33,302 nucleotides of DNA from Acidimicrobiia bacterium (GTDB taxonomy: Bacteria; Actinomycetota; Acidimicrobiia; IMCC26256; PALSA-610), in contig JAOSJK010000004.1 in the NCBI GenBank assembly GCA_027494135.1, positions 1-33,302 on the forward strand. Reading direction: 5' to 3'. Under the pieces are notes generated by a model. The model was not told the origin of the DNA and ran no database searches. It was given only the letters and a program-made list of their open reading frames with translations. The translations under genes and the position numbers were made by a program. Below, piece by piece: positions 1-9,711 of the stretch (positions within the stretch are counted from its first letter, which is position 1; each line of letters begins with the position of its first letter).

Positions 1-50
1 TTACGGGTATTGCTAAGGTTAACCTGGTAACTGGGACACAAGACTCAGCA
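1..50. repeat. Left copy of window-terminal inverted repeat
   Basis: The first 50 bases match the reverse complement of 33234-33286 with a few single-base indels and mismatches. Shared blocks include TATTGCTAA, GGTTAAC, TGGTAACT and GGACAC. The DUF3604 reading frame seems to run into this repeat. It could be the end of a multi-copy element, a fold-back assembly artefact, or a true terminal repeat. The sequence alone does not decide. Confidence 0.7.
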
Positions 51-1892
51 CCTTGCCGCACGACGCGCGTCGAGCCCGCCTCCAGATCGATCTCCACGAG
101 CTCGACGTACGCAAGCTCCGCGGTCGATTGCACGTCCAGGGCGACCGTGGACGAGGGGTCGCCAATCAACCTCCTCGCCGCCGTGTCGTCCGTTGACCGA
201 TATCGCCACCACGATTGGACTGCCGGTGGTGCCGAAGGTCCGCGCTTCGCGAGCCCTGTCGAAGATGTCGCTCCGGGTCAATCGTGGAGTCCAGACCGCG
301 CAAGGCCGCCTTCGCCGCGGCCCGGCTGCGAGGCGTGGTCGTCAGAGGAGGCGATGACCGCGAGTCTCTGGCCAAGCGTCCACGCGTCGACGGCGTAGTG
401 TGGGCCACGCACCGACTCGGCCCACGTGTAGTCGCAGTTCTCGTACGCCAACGGGTGCAGGATCATTAATGACTCGCACTGGCCGTGTATCGAGTAGACC
501 TCGATGAGTTGAAAGCGTGGGTCGTGGTAACTCCAGTCGGGATTGGAGACACCCCAGGATCCTGCAGGCCCTGGATGGTGCGCCAGTGAACGCCCGTATG
601 GTGCGGGAATGGTCAGCGCCTCGTGGCCCTCGAGGCGCGACCACAGGTCGAGCAGCGTTCCGGTCTCGCGCGAGACCAACGGGCCATCGTCGCCGCGGAA
701 ATACGTTGTGGTGGCCCCAGGGCGAATGGAACGCGGCCTCGTACGCGACCAGGGTCGCGAATTCCCGTCCCGGTTGAAGCGATGGCACCGGTCTCGGATC
801 GCTTCCATGCACCCTCGGGCCAGCCCTCGGAATGCTCGGAGCTCGCGTAGAAGTCCAGAAGAGCGACGGTCTCGAGCGTACTCATACGGGGTATTCCCGA
901 TGGCGTCGTAGCTCAGATCCGAGTGCGAGTGCAGGTCGCCCCAATAGAGTCCGAGGCCCGGCGCGCGCTGTCCGCACAGAACCGGATTGCTGACCGCTGT
1001 GCCAACGCCCGGGACCTCGACTTCGAAGCGCACGACGCCGGGCTTGGTCGCCCGAAACGGGATCCTCGTGGCGCCCAAGTCCGCGGGCCGGATCTGGGAC
1101 TCGCGCGCGAAGTCCGCCTGGCCCGTGTGGAGCCGCACGCGAACGGAGCCCTCGAAATCGGGCACAGCATTGGCGAACGCGTCCAGGATCGCCACGCGAA
1201 GCGATGCTGCCTCGCCCTGTTCGAGCAGAGAGGGGACAACGGCCACGACTTCCGCCGGCTTCGAAGGCACCACCTGAAGGGACGGCGACGCGTCCGAGTC
1301 GAGCACCTGGAACGAACCGCGGCCTGCCGGATCGACCGCAACGAGGACTCGCTCGGCTCCGTGGGGATTGAGGGCCGCGCGAAAGCCGGCCTCCGGCCCG
1401 GATCCGGCACCGAAGGTGACGCTGACGACGTCACCAGGCTCGAGCCTTCCGCGCTCGACCGTGAGTCGGACCACCCAGACAAGGCGATGCGGCCGGCCGT
1501 CGATCCCAATCCGCGGCGTGAGCATCGAAGGCGTCGGTCGTCCCCTCCTCGACCTCGCAGTGCAGCGACGCGGCGGATTGCGAGGTTGTGGCCGCAACAT
1601 AGTTCGGCGCTGCCGGGTCGGTGGCGTGGAGCCCCATGGCGCCGCTGTATGGCTCATGGTGCCAGCTGTTCGGGAGTTGGACGCGAATGACCCCCCTGGC
1701 TCGATCCCCGGCCTCGATCACGATGCGGCATGTCCAGCGGCCCCACTCACTGGCGGTCGCGAGCGTCGGCACCATGGTGGCGGATGCGATTCCTGCAGTC
1801 CCACTCATACCAACGCCAGATGCCTCCTCACCCATCGGGCGGCCCGGCCCCTCTTCATGATCGCGTCGGCCTCCACTAGCGCTGGAGGGCAA
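1..1892 (-). CDS. DUF3604 family protein (frameshifted, 3' end at window edge)
   Basis: The gene encodes a DUF3604 protein, a PHP-like putative metal-dependent enzyme of unknown reaction. Evidence is the motif DLHSHSDLSYDAIG (near nt 900-940), an SEHSEGW block, YEAAFHSPWGHHNVF, FRGDDGPLVSRE, DPRFQ-IEVYSIHG and SSDDHASQPGRG, in the order usual for the family. These pieces fall in different frames, so there are at least four frame breaks between about 1500 and 280. Near the 3' end the frame 'STVALDVQSTAELAYVEL' reads through to base 1, so the C-terminus is cut by the window edge or by the terminal repeat. The start is uncertain: ATG at 1892, 1835 or 1808 are in frame, and 1808 has AGGAGG upstream at long spacing. 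It is divergent from ABC operon 1 and has its own promoter and operator (1894-1943). A role on a sugar or its derivative is inferred only from context. Confidence 0.75.
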
Positions 1893-1893
1893 G

Positions 1894-1911
1894 TGGTTGA
1901 GTGGTCGACCA
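1894..1911 (+). promoter_or_regulatory. Operator-like 18-mer, site 1 (DUF3604)
   Basis: TGGTTGAGTGGTCGACCA. It contains the perfect 12-bp palindrome GTGGTCGACCAC (1901-1912) plus an extra upstream TGGT half-site. The same 18-bp arrangement recurs at 3428, 20059 (minus), 26314 and 27357. The TGGT...ACCA core resembles FadR-type GntR operators. It sits directly downstream of the -10 of the DUF3604 promoter, where a bound repressor would block transcription. Confidence 0.7.
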
Positions 1912-1913
1912 CC

Positions 1914-1943
1914 AGCCTACGATGGCCGCAGCACGGCTGTCAA
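1914..1943 (-). promoter_or_regulatory. Predicted promoter of DUF3604 gene
   Basis: On the minus strand TTGACA (1938-1943) is followed after 18 bp by TAGGCT (1914-1919). The -35 is a perfect consensus and the -10 is weak. The operator-like site begins 2 bp beyond the -10. The call rests on position and similarity to the other operator-bearing promoters here. Confidence 0.5.
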
Positions 1944-2028
1944 ACTAACCCCGAGGGCGCTCCGGCAACTCAAGTCCGCCCGAGGTAGTTCCCTGACCGA
2001 CGCCTCCGGCGAGGTGCAGTCCACAGAG

Positions 2029-2042
2029 GCCCAGTCTATGTA
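2029..2042. repeat. Direct repeat flanking the insertion sequence (left)
   Basis: GCCCAGTCTATGTA occurs here and identically at 3372-3385, directly bracketing the transposase-bearing segment. This is best read as a target-site duplication, although 14 bp is long for most IS families. Confidence 0.7.
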
Positions 2043-3371
2043 AGTCGAAGAGCCGAGACTCTGACACCTGAACTGGGCCGAGACTTTGTCACCTCGGCCG
2101 CCAGCGTCGCCAGGGATGGACGGGTCTGGGTTCGGCGTCGGGCGGTGCCGTCGGTGGCACCTGAGGGCCGATTGGTAGATCCAGGACCTCCGGGTCGGGG
2201 AGATCGACGAGGACGCGTGACCCCGAGCGCGCCCGGAGCGTGACAGCATCCGCTGGTGCCTCCACCGCCGCGACCCGCTCGCCGCGCCACAGGACGACGA
2301 GGCTGCCATCGAGTCGCTCGTGGACCTCGACCCGGGTCCGAGCCAGCGTCCGCCGGCCGCCGGCCGATCCGAGCTGGAGGCTCCGACCACCAAACCGGAT
2401 CGTGTTGTCGGCGGCCACGACCCGCCCGTATTTGAAGCAAGTAGATCCGATCGAGGTCGAGCTCGGCCGGGAGTGGCCGATAGACGATCTCGGGCTCCGC
2501 CGCCGGCACGCCGAAGCGGGTATTGAGCTTCGCCAGGAAGCCCGGCAGGTAGTCGTTGGCCGCCGCGATCGTGGTGATCCCCTCGATCCGCAGCTCGGCC
2601 ACCAGCCGACCCTGGATGGTCGACCACATCCGCTCGATCAGCCCCTTGCCCTCCGCCGAGAGGGCATGGATCCGGCGGATCCCGAGCTCGTCGAGGGCCC
2701 GTCCGACCTGGGTCGGCAGACGGGTCCCGGTCAGCGCCTCCTCGAGCGTCAGTCGTTCGGAGGCCCGTTTGGTGAAGATGCCGTGGCGGTCGACGTACAG
2801 GGTCAGCGGGATGCCTGGCCCCTCGGCGATCGCGCGCAGCATCGCCAGATAGCCGGCCGCGTCCTCGTGCTCGCGGAACAGCGCGGCCGGGACGGTCCCG
2901 GTCGCATCGTCGATCGCCCCGATGAGCGTGGCGAACGGCCGGTCCGGCCCGAACCAGCGGTGCCGGCTGCCGTCGGCCTGGAGCAGGACCCCTCGCGCGC
3001 CATCCGCTCGCGTCGGCTGCGGTGGGCCGGTGGTCGCCTCGGCCGAGGGCTCGGCAGACCGGCCCGGACGAGCAGCCGCCGGATGGTCGAGCGCTCGAGC
3101 GTGATCCCCTCGCGCTCGGCGAGCAGGTCTACCGGCGCGAGGATCGCCGCCCTCGCCCATGCAGATGACGGATCGAGATGTCCAGGCTGAGCGCCGCCTC
3201 GATGGCCGTCAGGCGGCCTGCCAGCAGCTCGGTCAAGACGTAGAGCCGGCGCTGCTCAGCCGGACCCAGGGTGATGGGAGGGGTGTCCATCGCCACAGGG
3301 TCGGCGTGACCCAGGGTGACAAAGCCTCAGCCCAGACCGGGGGGTGACAGAATCTCAGCCCATCAACAGGC
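2043..3371 (-). mobile_element. ISNCY-like insertion sequence, about 1.33 kb
   Basis: The element carries one transposase gene on the minus strand. Each end contains two tandem copies of a terminal motif close to GGGCTGAGACTTTGTCACC: 2052-2068 and 2075-2093 at the left, and in reverse complement 3315-3333 and 3343-3361 at the right. Perfect 14-bp direct repeats lie outside. It landed in the intergenic region between the divergent DUF3604 gene and ABC operon 1, immediately upstream of the -35 of the latter (TTGACG at 3386), leaving that promoter intact. Exact ends are uncertain by a few bases. Confidence 0.8.
2089..3290 (-). CDS. ISNCY-family DDE transposase (frameshifted)
   Basis: This is an integrase-core transposase. 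The N-terminal HTH part starts at ATG 3290 (MDTPPITLGPAEQRRLYVL). After frame breaks near 3145 and 2985 the catalytic core follows, with LLQADGSRHRWFG (first Asp), GAIDDATG, LYVDRHGIF (second Asp) and EGKGLIERMWSTIQGRL (the E). A further break near 2430 moves into the C-terminal domain (NTIRFGGRSLQL, VEVHERLDGSLVVLWRGE). The total of about 400 residues suits the family. It lies inside the terminal repeats described for this element. The motif spacing is well kept across breaks, so the transposase may be intact in the organism. Confidence 0.85.
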
Positions 3372-3385
3372 GCCCAGTCTATGTA
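3372..3385. repeat. Direct repeat flanking the insertion sequence (right)
   Basis: GCCCAGTCTATGTA, identical to 2029-2042. It ends exactly one base before the TTGACG of the ABC operon 1 promoter. Confidence 0.7.
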
Positions 3386-3416
3386 TTGACGATATTTCGG
3401 CGACCGCATTTACGAT
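3386..3416 (+). promoter_or_regulatory. Predicted promoter of sugar ABC operon 1
   Basis: TTGACG (3386-3391) and TACGAT (3411-3416) are separated by 19 bp. This is a moderate match with a long spacer. The operator-like site begins 11 bp downstream of the -10, the same layout as at 1894 and 26314. Confidence 0.45.
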
Positions 3417-3427
3417 CACCTGGCGAG

Positions 3428-3445
3428 TGGTCTACTGGTCCACCA
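3428..3445 (+). promoter_or_regulatory. Operator-like 18-mer, site 2 (ABC operon 1)
   Basis: TGGTCTACTGGTCCACCA, one of five related sites in the window. It lies between the predicted -10 and the binding-protein start, so a bound protein would act as a roadblock or block open-complex formation. Confidence 0.7.
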
Positions 3446-3485
3446 CCGCCGAAGACGGCCCGAACACGAAAGGACACGAGGAGAA

Positions 3486-4823
3486 ATGAAGACCGATGCG
3501 ACAAGGACGACTTCTAGCCTCGTCTTCTTCCTGACGATCGTCATAGTTGCGGCGTGCGGTGGCGCTGAGTCTTCGGCGGCTCCGACGATTACCGCTCCCG
3601 GCGCGAACTCGATCACGTCGCCTTCCGATCAGCCCGCCCAGCCGGTGGACCTCGTCATCTGGCACAACTGGGGTGCCGACCAGACCGGCAAGGGCCCGCA
3701 GCTTCAAGAGTTCTTCAAGGACTTCCAGGCTGGCCAGCCGAACATCACGATCAAGGACGAGGTGATTGCCGACTCCGACACGCAGATGCCCCTCCGCGTC
3801 GAGACAGCCTTCACCGCCGGCAAGGAGCCGGACATCATCTTCCATAACTATCTAGCGACGACGGTCGGCTGGACGGCGGACGGCGTCACCATCCCCCCTC
3901 GAAGACGTCGCGAGGGACGCGGGTATCATCGACCGCTTCGCCCCGAGCGCAATCGAGCAGTACACGAACCCAGACGGTCACCTTGTCGCACTTCCCTCGA
4001 GGGTTTCAGCTGGCCGATCTGGTACAACACTGGAGATCCTGGGCAAGTCGGGTGCCTCCATCCCCACGACGGTGGAGGAGCTTATCGCCACCGCGAAGAA
4101 GGTCCGCGCCGCCGGCTTCCAACCGCTTGCGACGGGCGGCAACGACTGGACCGGTTTCTCGTTGTTCACGCTGATCACGCAGACGCGGATCACCCACGAC
4201 GGATGGTCGAGCTTTACTCGAAGGGGCAGGTTCAGCGCGAACCCCGACTTCGTCGAAGGCGTGCGTCTCTTCACTCGGCTGCGGGATGAAGGCGTCTTCA
4301 TCGACAACGCGGAGGGCCTCAACTTCGACACGCAGAACGAGGCATTCTTCAGCGGCAAGGCGGCCATGCTCCATGGCGGAAGCTGGAGCTTCGGCGACCT
4401 GCCTAAGGAGATGGCGGGCAAGGTCGAGCTCGGCGGCTTCCCCCTGCCGGAAGGCTCACCCCTCGCGAAGCCCGCCTACTACTACGAGTTCACCGCGAAG
4501 GGCGTATGGGTCACCCGCAACTGGCGCCAAGAAGCTCGACGCCGTCAAGACGTTCCTCGCGGACTTCTTCACGCCCGAGGTCCTGGCCACGTTCGACTTC
4601 TACTCGCCGGTCGAGGGGGACGCCGACCGACACCTCCGCCGTGACTCCGTTGTACGTGAAGTCGCTCGATCTTCCGAGCAAGCTGGATATCGTGCAGATT
4701 CCCGATCTATTCATGCCCCAGGCGATCTACGGGGATATCCACACGGTGATACAGAAGGCGTTCATCCCGGGGACGTCGTCGAAGGAGATCCTAGCGGACC
4801 TGGATACGCTGTACGCGCGATAG
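3486..4823 (+). CDS. Family 1 sugar ABC transporter substrate-binding lipoprotein (frameshifted)
   Basis: This is an extracellular sugar-binding protein that delivers its ligand to the permeases encoded next. It begins with a lipoprotein signal peptide ending at a lipobox (VAAC, residues 17-20), so it is membrane-anchored after processing. Typical family-1 blocks follow: VDLVIWHNWG, VETAFTAGKEPDIIF, LPLEGFSWPIWYN, FFSGKAAMLHGGSWSFGDLP and AKPAYYYEFTAKGVWVTRN, ending in the terminal ADLDTLYAR. Frame breaks near 3897, 4030, 4530 and 4625 split it. GAGGAG sits just before the ATG at 3486. It is clearly paralogous to the protein at 24874-26191 (same EGFxWPIWYN and GKGVWxTRN blocks). About 445 residues is normal. 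The ligand is unknown. Confidence 0.87.
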
Positions 4824-4890
4824 GCTAGAGCCGGGTCTGGCCCCCCGAGTTGGAACCTTGGGACACCGAAAACTGGTTGGGACGAGCCAC

Positions 4891-5791
4891 GTGAGCCGAC
4901 CTATCGACCGTGCGCTGAGTTCTCGGGCCCGCGATCGGCGCGACTTCGCGCTGTTCGCTGGTCCCGCCGTCTTGCTCTTCGGCGGGTTGCTCATGGCTCC
5001 GGTCGCCTTCATGTTCGCGATCAGCCTCCTCGAGTGGCCCGGGCTGACCAAGCCTTGGCGGTTCGTGGGGCTCGAGAACTACGCACGCCTCTTGTCCGAC
5101 GACTTCTTCTGGCGAGCGGCAACGAACACCGTCGTCCATCTTGTCGTCGGAATCGCGATCATCATGCCGATCGCTTTCCTGCTTGGCTACTTCCTCGCCC
5201 AGCGACGCCCGGGAACGGGGCGTTCCGCACGGTGTTCTTCTCGCCGGCGATGATTTCCGTCTCCGCGATGGCGATGATCTTCGTCGGGGTCTATCTGCCC
5301 GACGGGATTCTGAACTCGCTGCTTCGAGGCCTGGGTCTGGAGGAGCTGACTCGCAACTGGCTCGGCGACCAATCGACAGCCCTTGCGTCGATTATCGCCG
5401 TTGACGTGTGGGGTGGTATCGGTTTCTACAGCGTTCTGTTCTACGCGTCCCTCTCCGGCATCTCGGACGAGTTGTACGAGGCGGCGCGCCTGGACGGCGC
5501 CGGCCCTGGTCGGCGCTGCGGCATATCGCTGTGCCGTTGTCGCGTGACTTCATCGGCGTGCTCACGATGCTGTTGTTCGTCTGGATCCTGCTCGGCGCCG
5601 CACAGAATGTCCTGCTCCTGACGCGCGGCGGTCCGGGCCAGTTCTCGCTGACGCTCGGGTATTTCCTCTATTCGCAGGCGTTTGCGGCGCGCAACATCGG
5701 CTACAGCCAAGCTGTCGGCGTGTGCGTGTTCATCATCGGAGCGGCCGGGATGGTCCTGATCCGGGTCGCGACCCGTCGCAGCTTCGCATGA
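4891..5791 (+). CDS. Sugar ABC permease, MalF-type (frameshifted)
   Basis: Inner-membrane permease subunit of ABC system 1. Hydrophobic segments are visible (FALFAGPAVLLFGGLLMAPV; VVHLVVGIAIIMPIAFLLG). The EAA loop reads ELYEAARLDGAG and precedes the last helices (GVLTMLLFVWILLGAAQNVLL). The LLLTRGGP block is typical of the family. There are frame breaks near 5215 and 5510. GTG at 4891 is preferred, with GGGACGAG a little upstream; an in-frame TTG at 4858 would add 11 residues. It follows the binding protein by about 70 bp and overlaps the next permease by 4 bp (ATGA). Close relative of 23842-24742. Confidence 0.86.
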
Positions 5792-6655
5792 GATCGGTGG
5801 CGGCTCCTCGCTTCGGTTCATTCCGGCGGGAGGGAGCGATGTCGTTCGTGGTCGTGGCGTACGGCCTTGCGCTGGCGTACTCGGTCGTGATCCTCCTGCC
5901 CCTGTACTACCCTCATCGTCTCCGCCTTCAAGACGAACCGCGAGATCTTCGGCGACCCGCTCGGGTTACCAGCGACGTGGAATCTTGACAACTTCGCGCG
6001 AGCGGAAGCGTCGGTGGGTTTGGTCGCCGCGATCGGCAACTCGCTGCTGATCACGACGGGCGCGGAGCTCCTCACCCTCATCCTCGCCTTTCCTGCCGCG
6101 TATGCCGTCGCCCGCATCCCCGTTGTCCTCGCCGCTCCGATCGAGACGCTGTTCGGCCTCGGGTTCCTGATCCCGGCATTCGCGGTCCTCGTTCCCGTGT
6201 TCCTGATGGCGGCGGCGACCGGGCTCCTCTACCACCCCCTAGCGCTGATCCTGTTCTATCCCGCCACCCGCCTGCCGATCTCGATCATCCTGCTCGCCGC
6301 GTACCTGCGCGCTATCCCACGAGAGCTCGAGGAGGCCGCCCAGATCGACGGAGCGAGCCGGTGGGCGTCGATTGGCGCATCTTCTTTCCGTTGGCTCGCA
6401 CCTGGCGTGATCATGGTCATCGTCTTGAACTTCATCGCCATCTGGAACGAGTTCCTGTTCGCGTTCATCTTGCTCGACAGCGACAACAGGACTGTTCAGA
6501 GTCGCCGTGCCGCTCCTGCGCTCGGAGCGCGCGCGGTCGACTTCGGGCTCGTCGCTGCAGGTGTGGTGATCAGCCTCGCACCCGTCTACGTCGTCTTTAT
6601 CTTGTTCCAGCGCCGCATCCAGCGCGGGCTCCTTGCCGGATCAGTCAAGCAATGA
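5788..6655 (+). CDS. Sugar ABC permease, MalG-type (frameshifted)
   Basis: Second permease subunit of ABC system 1. It contains VVVAYGLALAYSVVILLPLYY, then after a frame break near 5912 VSAFKTNREIFGDP and NSLLITTGAELLTLILAFPAAYA. The EAA loop is ELEEAAQIDGASRW, followed by a short out-of-frame piece (about 6361-6405) where WRIFFPLAR is read in another frame, then VIVLNFIAIWNEFLFAF. A second out-of-frame piece lies near 6500-6530 (VAVPLLRSER). The terminus RGLLAGSVKQ is typical. The start ATG at 5788 overlaps the previous stop (ATGA), and the stop overlaps the next start the same way. No ATPase gene is present, so a shared MsmK/MalK-like ATPase elsewhere is likely. Confidence 0.86.
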
Positions 6656-6954
6656 ACACGGCATGGAGCTACCTTGCCGGGGATGGGTCCGACCGCGGCT
6701 GGGCCGAACGAGCCGCTCGGGTATGGCGCGAGGCTGCCGGTGAGGAACTCGCCCTCGATCCGGCCGCGGTCGACTTGCCACTGCGGCCCGGGGCAGGCAG
6801 GGAAACGACGGCTCAGCTCGCCGTGAGCGAAGGGCAGATCCTCGAGCCGATGTCGCCTCAATCCTGGCCCCCAACCCCTAGCCCTGCAAGGAGGGCGCAC
6901 ATGGCTTATGCAGATGATGGCGCTTTCGTCGTGCCCAGCCCGCCGTACTCGTGA
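6652..6954 (+). CDS. Small ORF of unknown function, coupled between permease and SDR
   Basis: A 100-residue reading frame that starts at ATG 6652 overlapping the permease stop (ATGA) and ends at TGA 6952-6954 overlapping the GTG of the next gene (GTGA). It has no signal peptide or membrane segment. The first part is rich in Ala, Arg, Glu and Trp (AWSYLAGDGSDRGWAERAARVW) and looks soluble and helical; the second part is proline-rich. I do not recognise it. Because neighbouring genes are frameshifted, it may be the start of a longer protein cut by an indel. The 4-bp overlaps on both sides are the best argument that it is translated. Confidence 0.45.
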   Translation: MNTAWSYLAGDGSDRGWAERAARVWREAAGEELALDPAAVDLPLRPGAGRETTAQLAVSEGQILEPMSPQSWPPTPSPARRAHMAYADDGAFVVPSPPYS

Positions 6955-7723
6955 ACACAGGTAGCGGCGGGTCCCAGCGGCTCGCGGGCAAGATCGCCGT
7001 GGTCACGGGTGGCGGGGTGGCATTGGCCGAGCGATCGGCCAAGGTTTCGTCGGTGAAGGTGCCATCGTCGGTTTCCTCGATCGAGATGCCGACGCTCTTC
7101 AGGAATCGATCCGGCTCTTTGCGCCAAGGGCCTTCGCGCTGGTCGCGGACGTCAGAGATGAGGAGAGTGTCGAGGGCGCCTTCGCGGACGTCAGGCGGCA
7201 GGCGGGACGGCTCGATGCACTGGTCAACTGTGCAGCAGTTCAGCTGGTCGGCCGCGATACGACCGCACACGAACTCGACATCACGGCCTGGAACGAAACC
7301 ATAGCCGTCAACCTCACTGGCATCTTCCTGTGTTGCAAGCACGGCATTCGGATGATGCTCGATCGAGGTGGGGCTATTGTGAACTGCGGCTCGCCGACAG
7401 CCCTGAGGGGCATGGGCGGTGGATTCCCCGCCTACTCTGCCTCGAAGGGAGGCGTCCACGCGTTCACCCGCGTCCTGGCGGCCGAGTATGGACGGCATCA
7501 GATCCGAGTGAACACCCTCGTGCCCGGAGCAACCGACACCCAGCTGACGGCAGCGCTCTTCGCTGACCCACAGGTTAGAGCCCAGATCGCCGGCCGAACT
7601 CCGCTGGGCAGAATTGCCCAACCGGACGACTACGTGGGCATGGCCGTGTATCTCGCGTCGGATGAGTCCGCCTACGTGACCGGAGCGGAATTCATCGTGG
7701 ACGGCGGCCGCACGATCGTCTGA
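6951..7723 (+). CDS. SDR family NAD(P)-dependent oxidoreductase (frameshifted)
   Basis: Classical short-chain dehydrogenase of about 255 residues. The GTG start at 6951 gives LAGKIAVVTGG. A single frame break near 7018 interrupts the Rossmann Gly motif, after which GIGRAIGQGFVGEGAIVGFLDRD, LVADVRDEESV and ALVNCAAVQ continue. The catalytic region has S in IVNCGSPTALRG and the YSASK motif (AYSASKGGVHAF). The C-terminus reads VTGAEFIVDGGRTIV. It is the last gene of ABC operon 1 and is coupled to the small ORF by GTGA. A likely role is oxidation of a sugar, lactone or uronate-type alcohol taken up by the transporter (inference). It faces KDG kinase convergently across 193 bp in which I see no clear terminator. 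Confidence 0.85.
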
Positions 7724-7916
7724 CCACCAGGCCCGCGTCGTGAACCGACCCATCGCCATCGTGCCCACACGGCAGTCAGTTGAGTTCGATCATCGGTTCA
7801 GAGCGGCCGAAGGCTCAGCCGGCTGTCGGCGGCATTCGTTCAAGCGAGGCGGGGTCGGCAGACACTGCTACCGATCGGCCCGTCGACAGAGTAGGGGTCC
7901 TGACCCGAGGGACTCG

Positions 7917-9020
7917 TCAGCGGACAATCCTGGCGCTGGCGCCGGCGGCCAGCCGTTCGACTTCCTGGAGCGTAACCATTGAGGCGTCGCCGGGGGTCGT
8001 CATCGCGAGCGCGCCATGGGCGACCCCCAACCCCAACGCCTCATCGACAGGTCGACCGCCAAGCAGGCCGAAGATCATTCCCGCCGCGAAGCCGTCGCCA
8101 CCACCGACGCGGTCAAGGATCTCGAGGCCGTCCGCGGGCGGCCGTTCGGTAGAAGCAACCGTCGGCCCAGCAGATCGCGCCCCAATCGTTGCGGCTCGCG
8201 CTCAGCCCGCGTCGGATCGAGGTTGCGACGACCTTGACGTTCGGATGGTCCGAAGTCAGCCGATAGACCATGTCCTCGAAGGCTGACGTGTCGAGATCCG
8301 ATCGATCCACATCGGATCCACGCATCTCGAAGCCGAGTGCGGAAGTGAAGTCCTCCTCGTTCCCGAACAGGACGTCAACAAACTGCGCGAGTTCGCGATT
8401 GACCGCGATGGCGCGATCCCGTCCGCCGGACGACGCCCACAGTGAGGGACGGAAATTGAGGTCGTATGACACGACAGCCCCGTGCCGACGAGCCGCCCTC
8501 ATCGCCGTCCATGATCACGTCGCTCGTGGTGTCGGACAACGCGGCGAATATCCCACCGGTATGGAACCATCGCGCGCGCTCGGAGGCGAAGATCGATTCC
8601 CAGTCGACCTTGCCGCGTTCGAGTTGTGACGCCGCCGAGTGGCCGCGGTCATACATCCCGACAGCGGCCCGCACGCCGAAGCCACGGTCGGTAAAAGTTC
8701 AGGCCGTTTCGGACCGATCGCCCGACCCCGTCGTACGGCAGCCAGACGATGTGGGTCCGATCGACGCCACCTTGGTAGATCAGGTCTTCAATCAGGCGCC
8801 CCACTGGATTGTCGGCGAGTGCCGTTACGATGGTCGTCTCGAGCCTGAAGCAGCGCTTCGAGGAGCGAGCGACGTTGTACTCGCCGCCCCCTTCCCACGC
8901 TCGAAAGGAGCGGGTCGTCCAGATCCGCTCATCGCCCGGGTCGAGTCGGAGCATCACCTCGCCGAGCGCCACGAGGTCCCATCGTGCTGTCTCAGGGATG
9001 TTGAGCGCTGAGATCGTCAC
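7917..9020 (-). CDS. kdgK: PfkB-family sugar kinase, likely 2-keto-3-deoxygluconate kinase (frameshifted)
   Basis: Ribokinase/PfkB-family kinase. The N-terminus has LVALGEVMLRLDPGDER and the Gly-rich substrate motif WEGGGEYNVA. The middle carries VSYDLNFRPSLW and LFGNEEDF. The C-terminal catalytic signature reads GGGDGFAAG (near nt 8080-8110), with the Asp that acts as base, and the gene ends LAAGASARIVR at 7917. There are frame breaks near 8690, 8470 and 8130. The GTG start overlaps the stop of the aldolase (GTGA, 9017-9020), so the two are co-translated. The pairing with KDPG aldolase is the reason to propose 2-keto-3-deoxygluconate (or a 2-keto-3-deoxygalactonate epimer) as substrate; fructokinase is the alternative. 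Confidence 0.83.
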
Positions 9021-9676
9021 AGCTCGGATCCCTCGACTACCTTGGCCCGCACCGCTCGAACCTTTGCGACCGCCTGGTTCGCTCGCGTCTCAATGCCGGC
9101 AAAGTCTCCGTGGTCGATCGCACTGCGCGGCGCGATCCAGCTCCCACCGATGGCGAGGACGTTCGCCCGCGAGAAGTAGTCGCCGAGCGCATCGGGCCCG
9201 ATTCCCCCGCTGGGAACGAAGCGGACATCCCCGAACGGGCCCGCGAGCGCGGACAGGTACTCGACTCCGCCCAGTTGCTTGATCGGGAAGAGCTTGAGAA
9301 CGCTTAGGCCCAGGCCCACCGCCACTTCGATCTCGGTCGAGGTCGCCACGCCGGGGAGTGTCCTGATCCCAGCCTTCTGGCAGTAGTCAACTACGGAATG
9401 GTTCAAGCCGGGACTGACGATGAACCGCGCTCCGGCGTCGGCGGTCTGCTCCGCCTGCGCCATCGTTCGGACAGTCCCGGCGCCTACCAGAAAGTCCGGT
9501 CGATAGCGAGCAATCTCGGAGATCACCGCGATCGCCACCTCGGTTCTCAACGTGATCTCCGCGGTGGTGAGTCCGCCCGAGACGAGGGCGTCGACTAGGG
9601 GAAGGGCGCTGCGGGTCACGTCGATCTCAACAACAGGGACGATTCCCGTGGCAGCGATTTGGTCTAGCGGGTCCAT
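9017..9676 (-). CDS. eda: 2-keto-3-deoxy-6-phosphogluconate aldolase
   Basis: This is an intact class I aldolase of about 219 residues that splits KDPG (or KDPGal) into pyruvate and glyceraldehyde 3-phosphate. Key features, numbered from ATG 9676, are the Glu in ITLRTE (residue 46), LVGAGTV (63-69), the Schiff-base Lys in VLKLFP (residue 128) and FVPSGGI (153-159). The track frame reaches a TTG at 9700, but the ATG at 9676 (MDPLDQIAATGIVPVV) fits the family start better. It overlaps the kinase by 4 bp. One of few unbroken genes here. The gene lies divergently from rraA-like 9751 across a palindrome at 9712-9727. Confidence 0.92.
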   Translation of the reverse strand: MDPLDQIAATGIVPVVEIDVTRSALPLVDALVSGGLTTAEITLRTEVAIAVISEIARYRPDFLVGAGTVRTMAQAEQTADAGARFIVSPGLNHSVVDYCQKAGIRTLPGVATSTEIEVAVGLGLSVLKLFPIKQLGGVEYLSALAGPFGDVRFVPSGGIGPDALGDYFSRANVLAIGGSWIAPRSAIDHGDFAGIETRANQAVAKVRAVRAKVVEGSEL

Positions 9677-9711
9677 CGTCCGGAGCCTCGTCGCTCGCAA
9701 AGAGCAGCTAT

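Noticed and set aside
923..1690. A 255-codon open frame on the plus strand
   Set aside because: Shadow of the DUF3604 gene.
2240..3190. A 316-codon open frame on the plus strand
   Set aside because: It lies opposite the transposase and shows no family signature.
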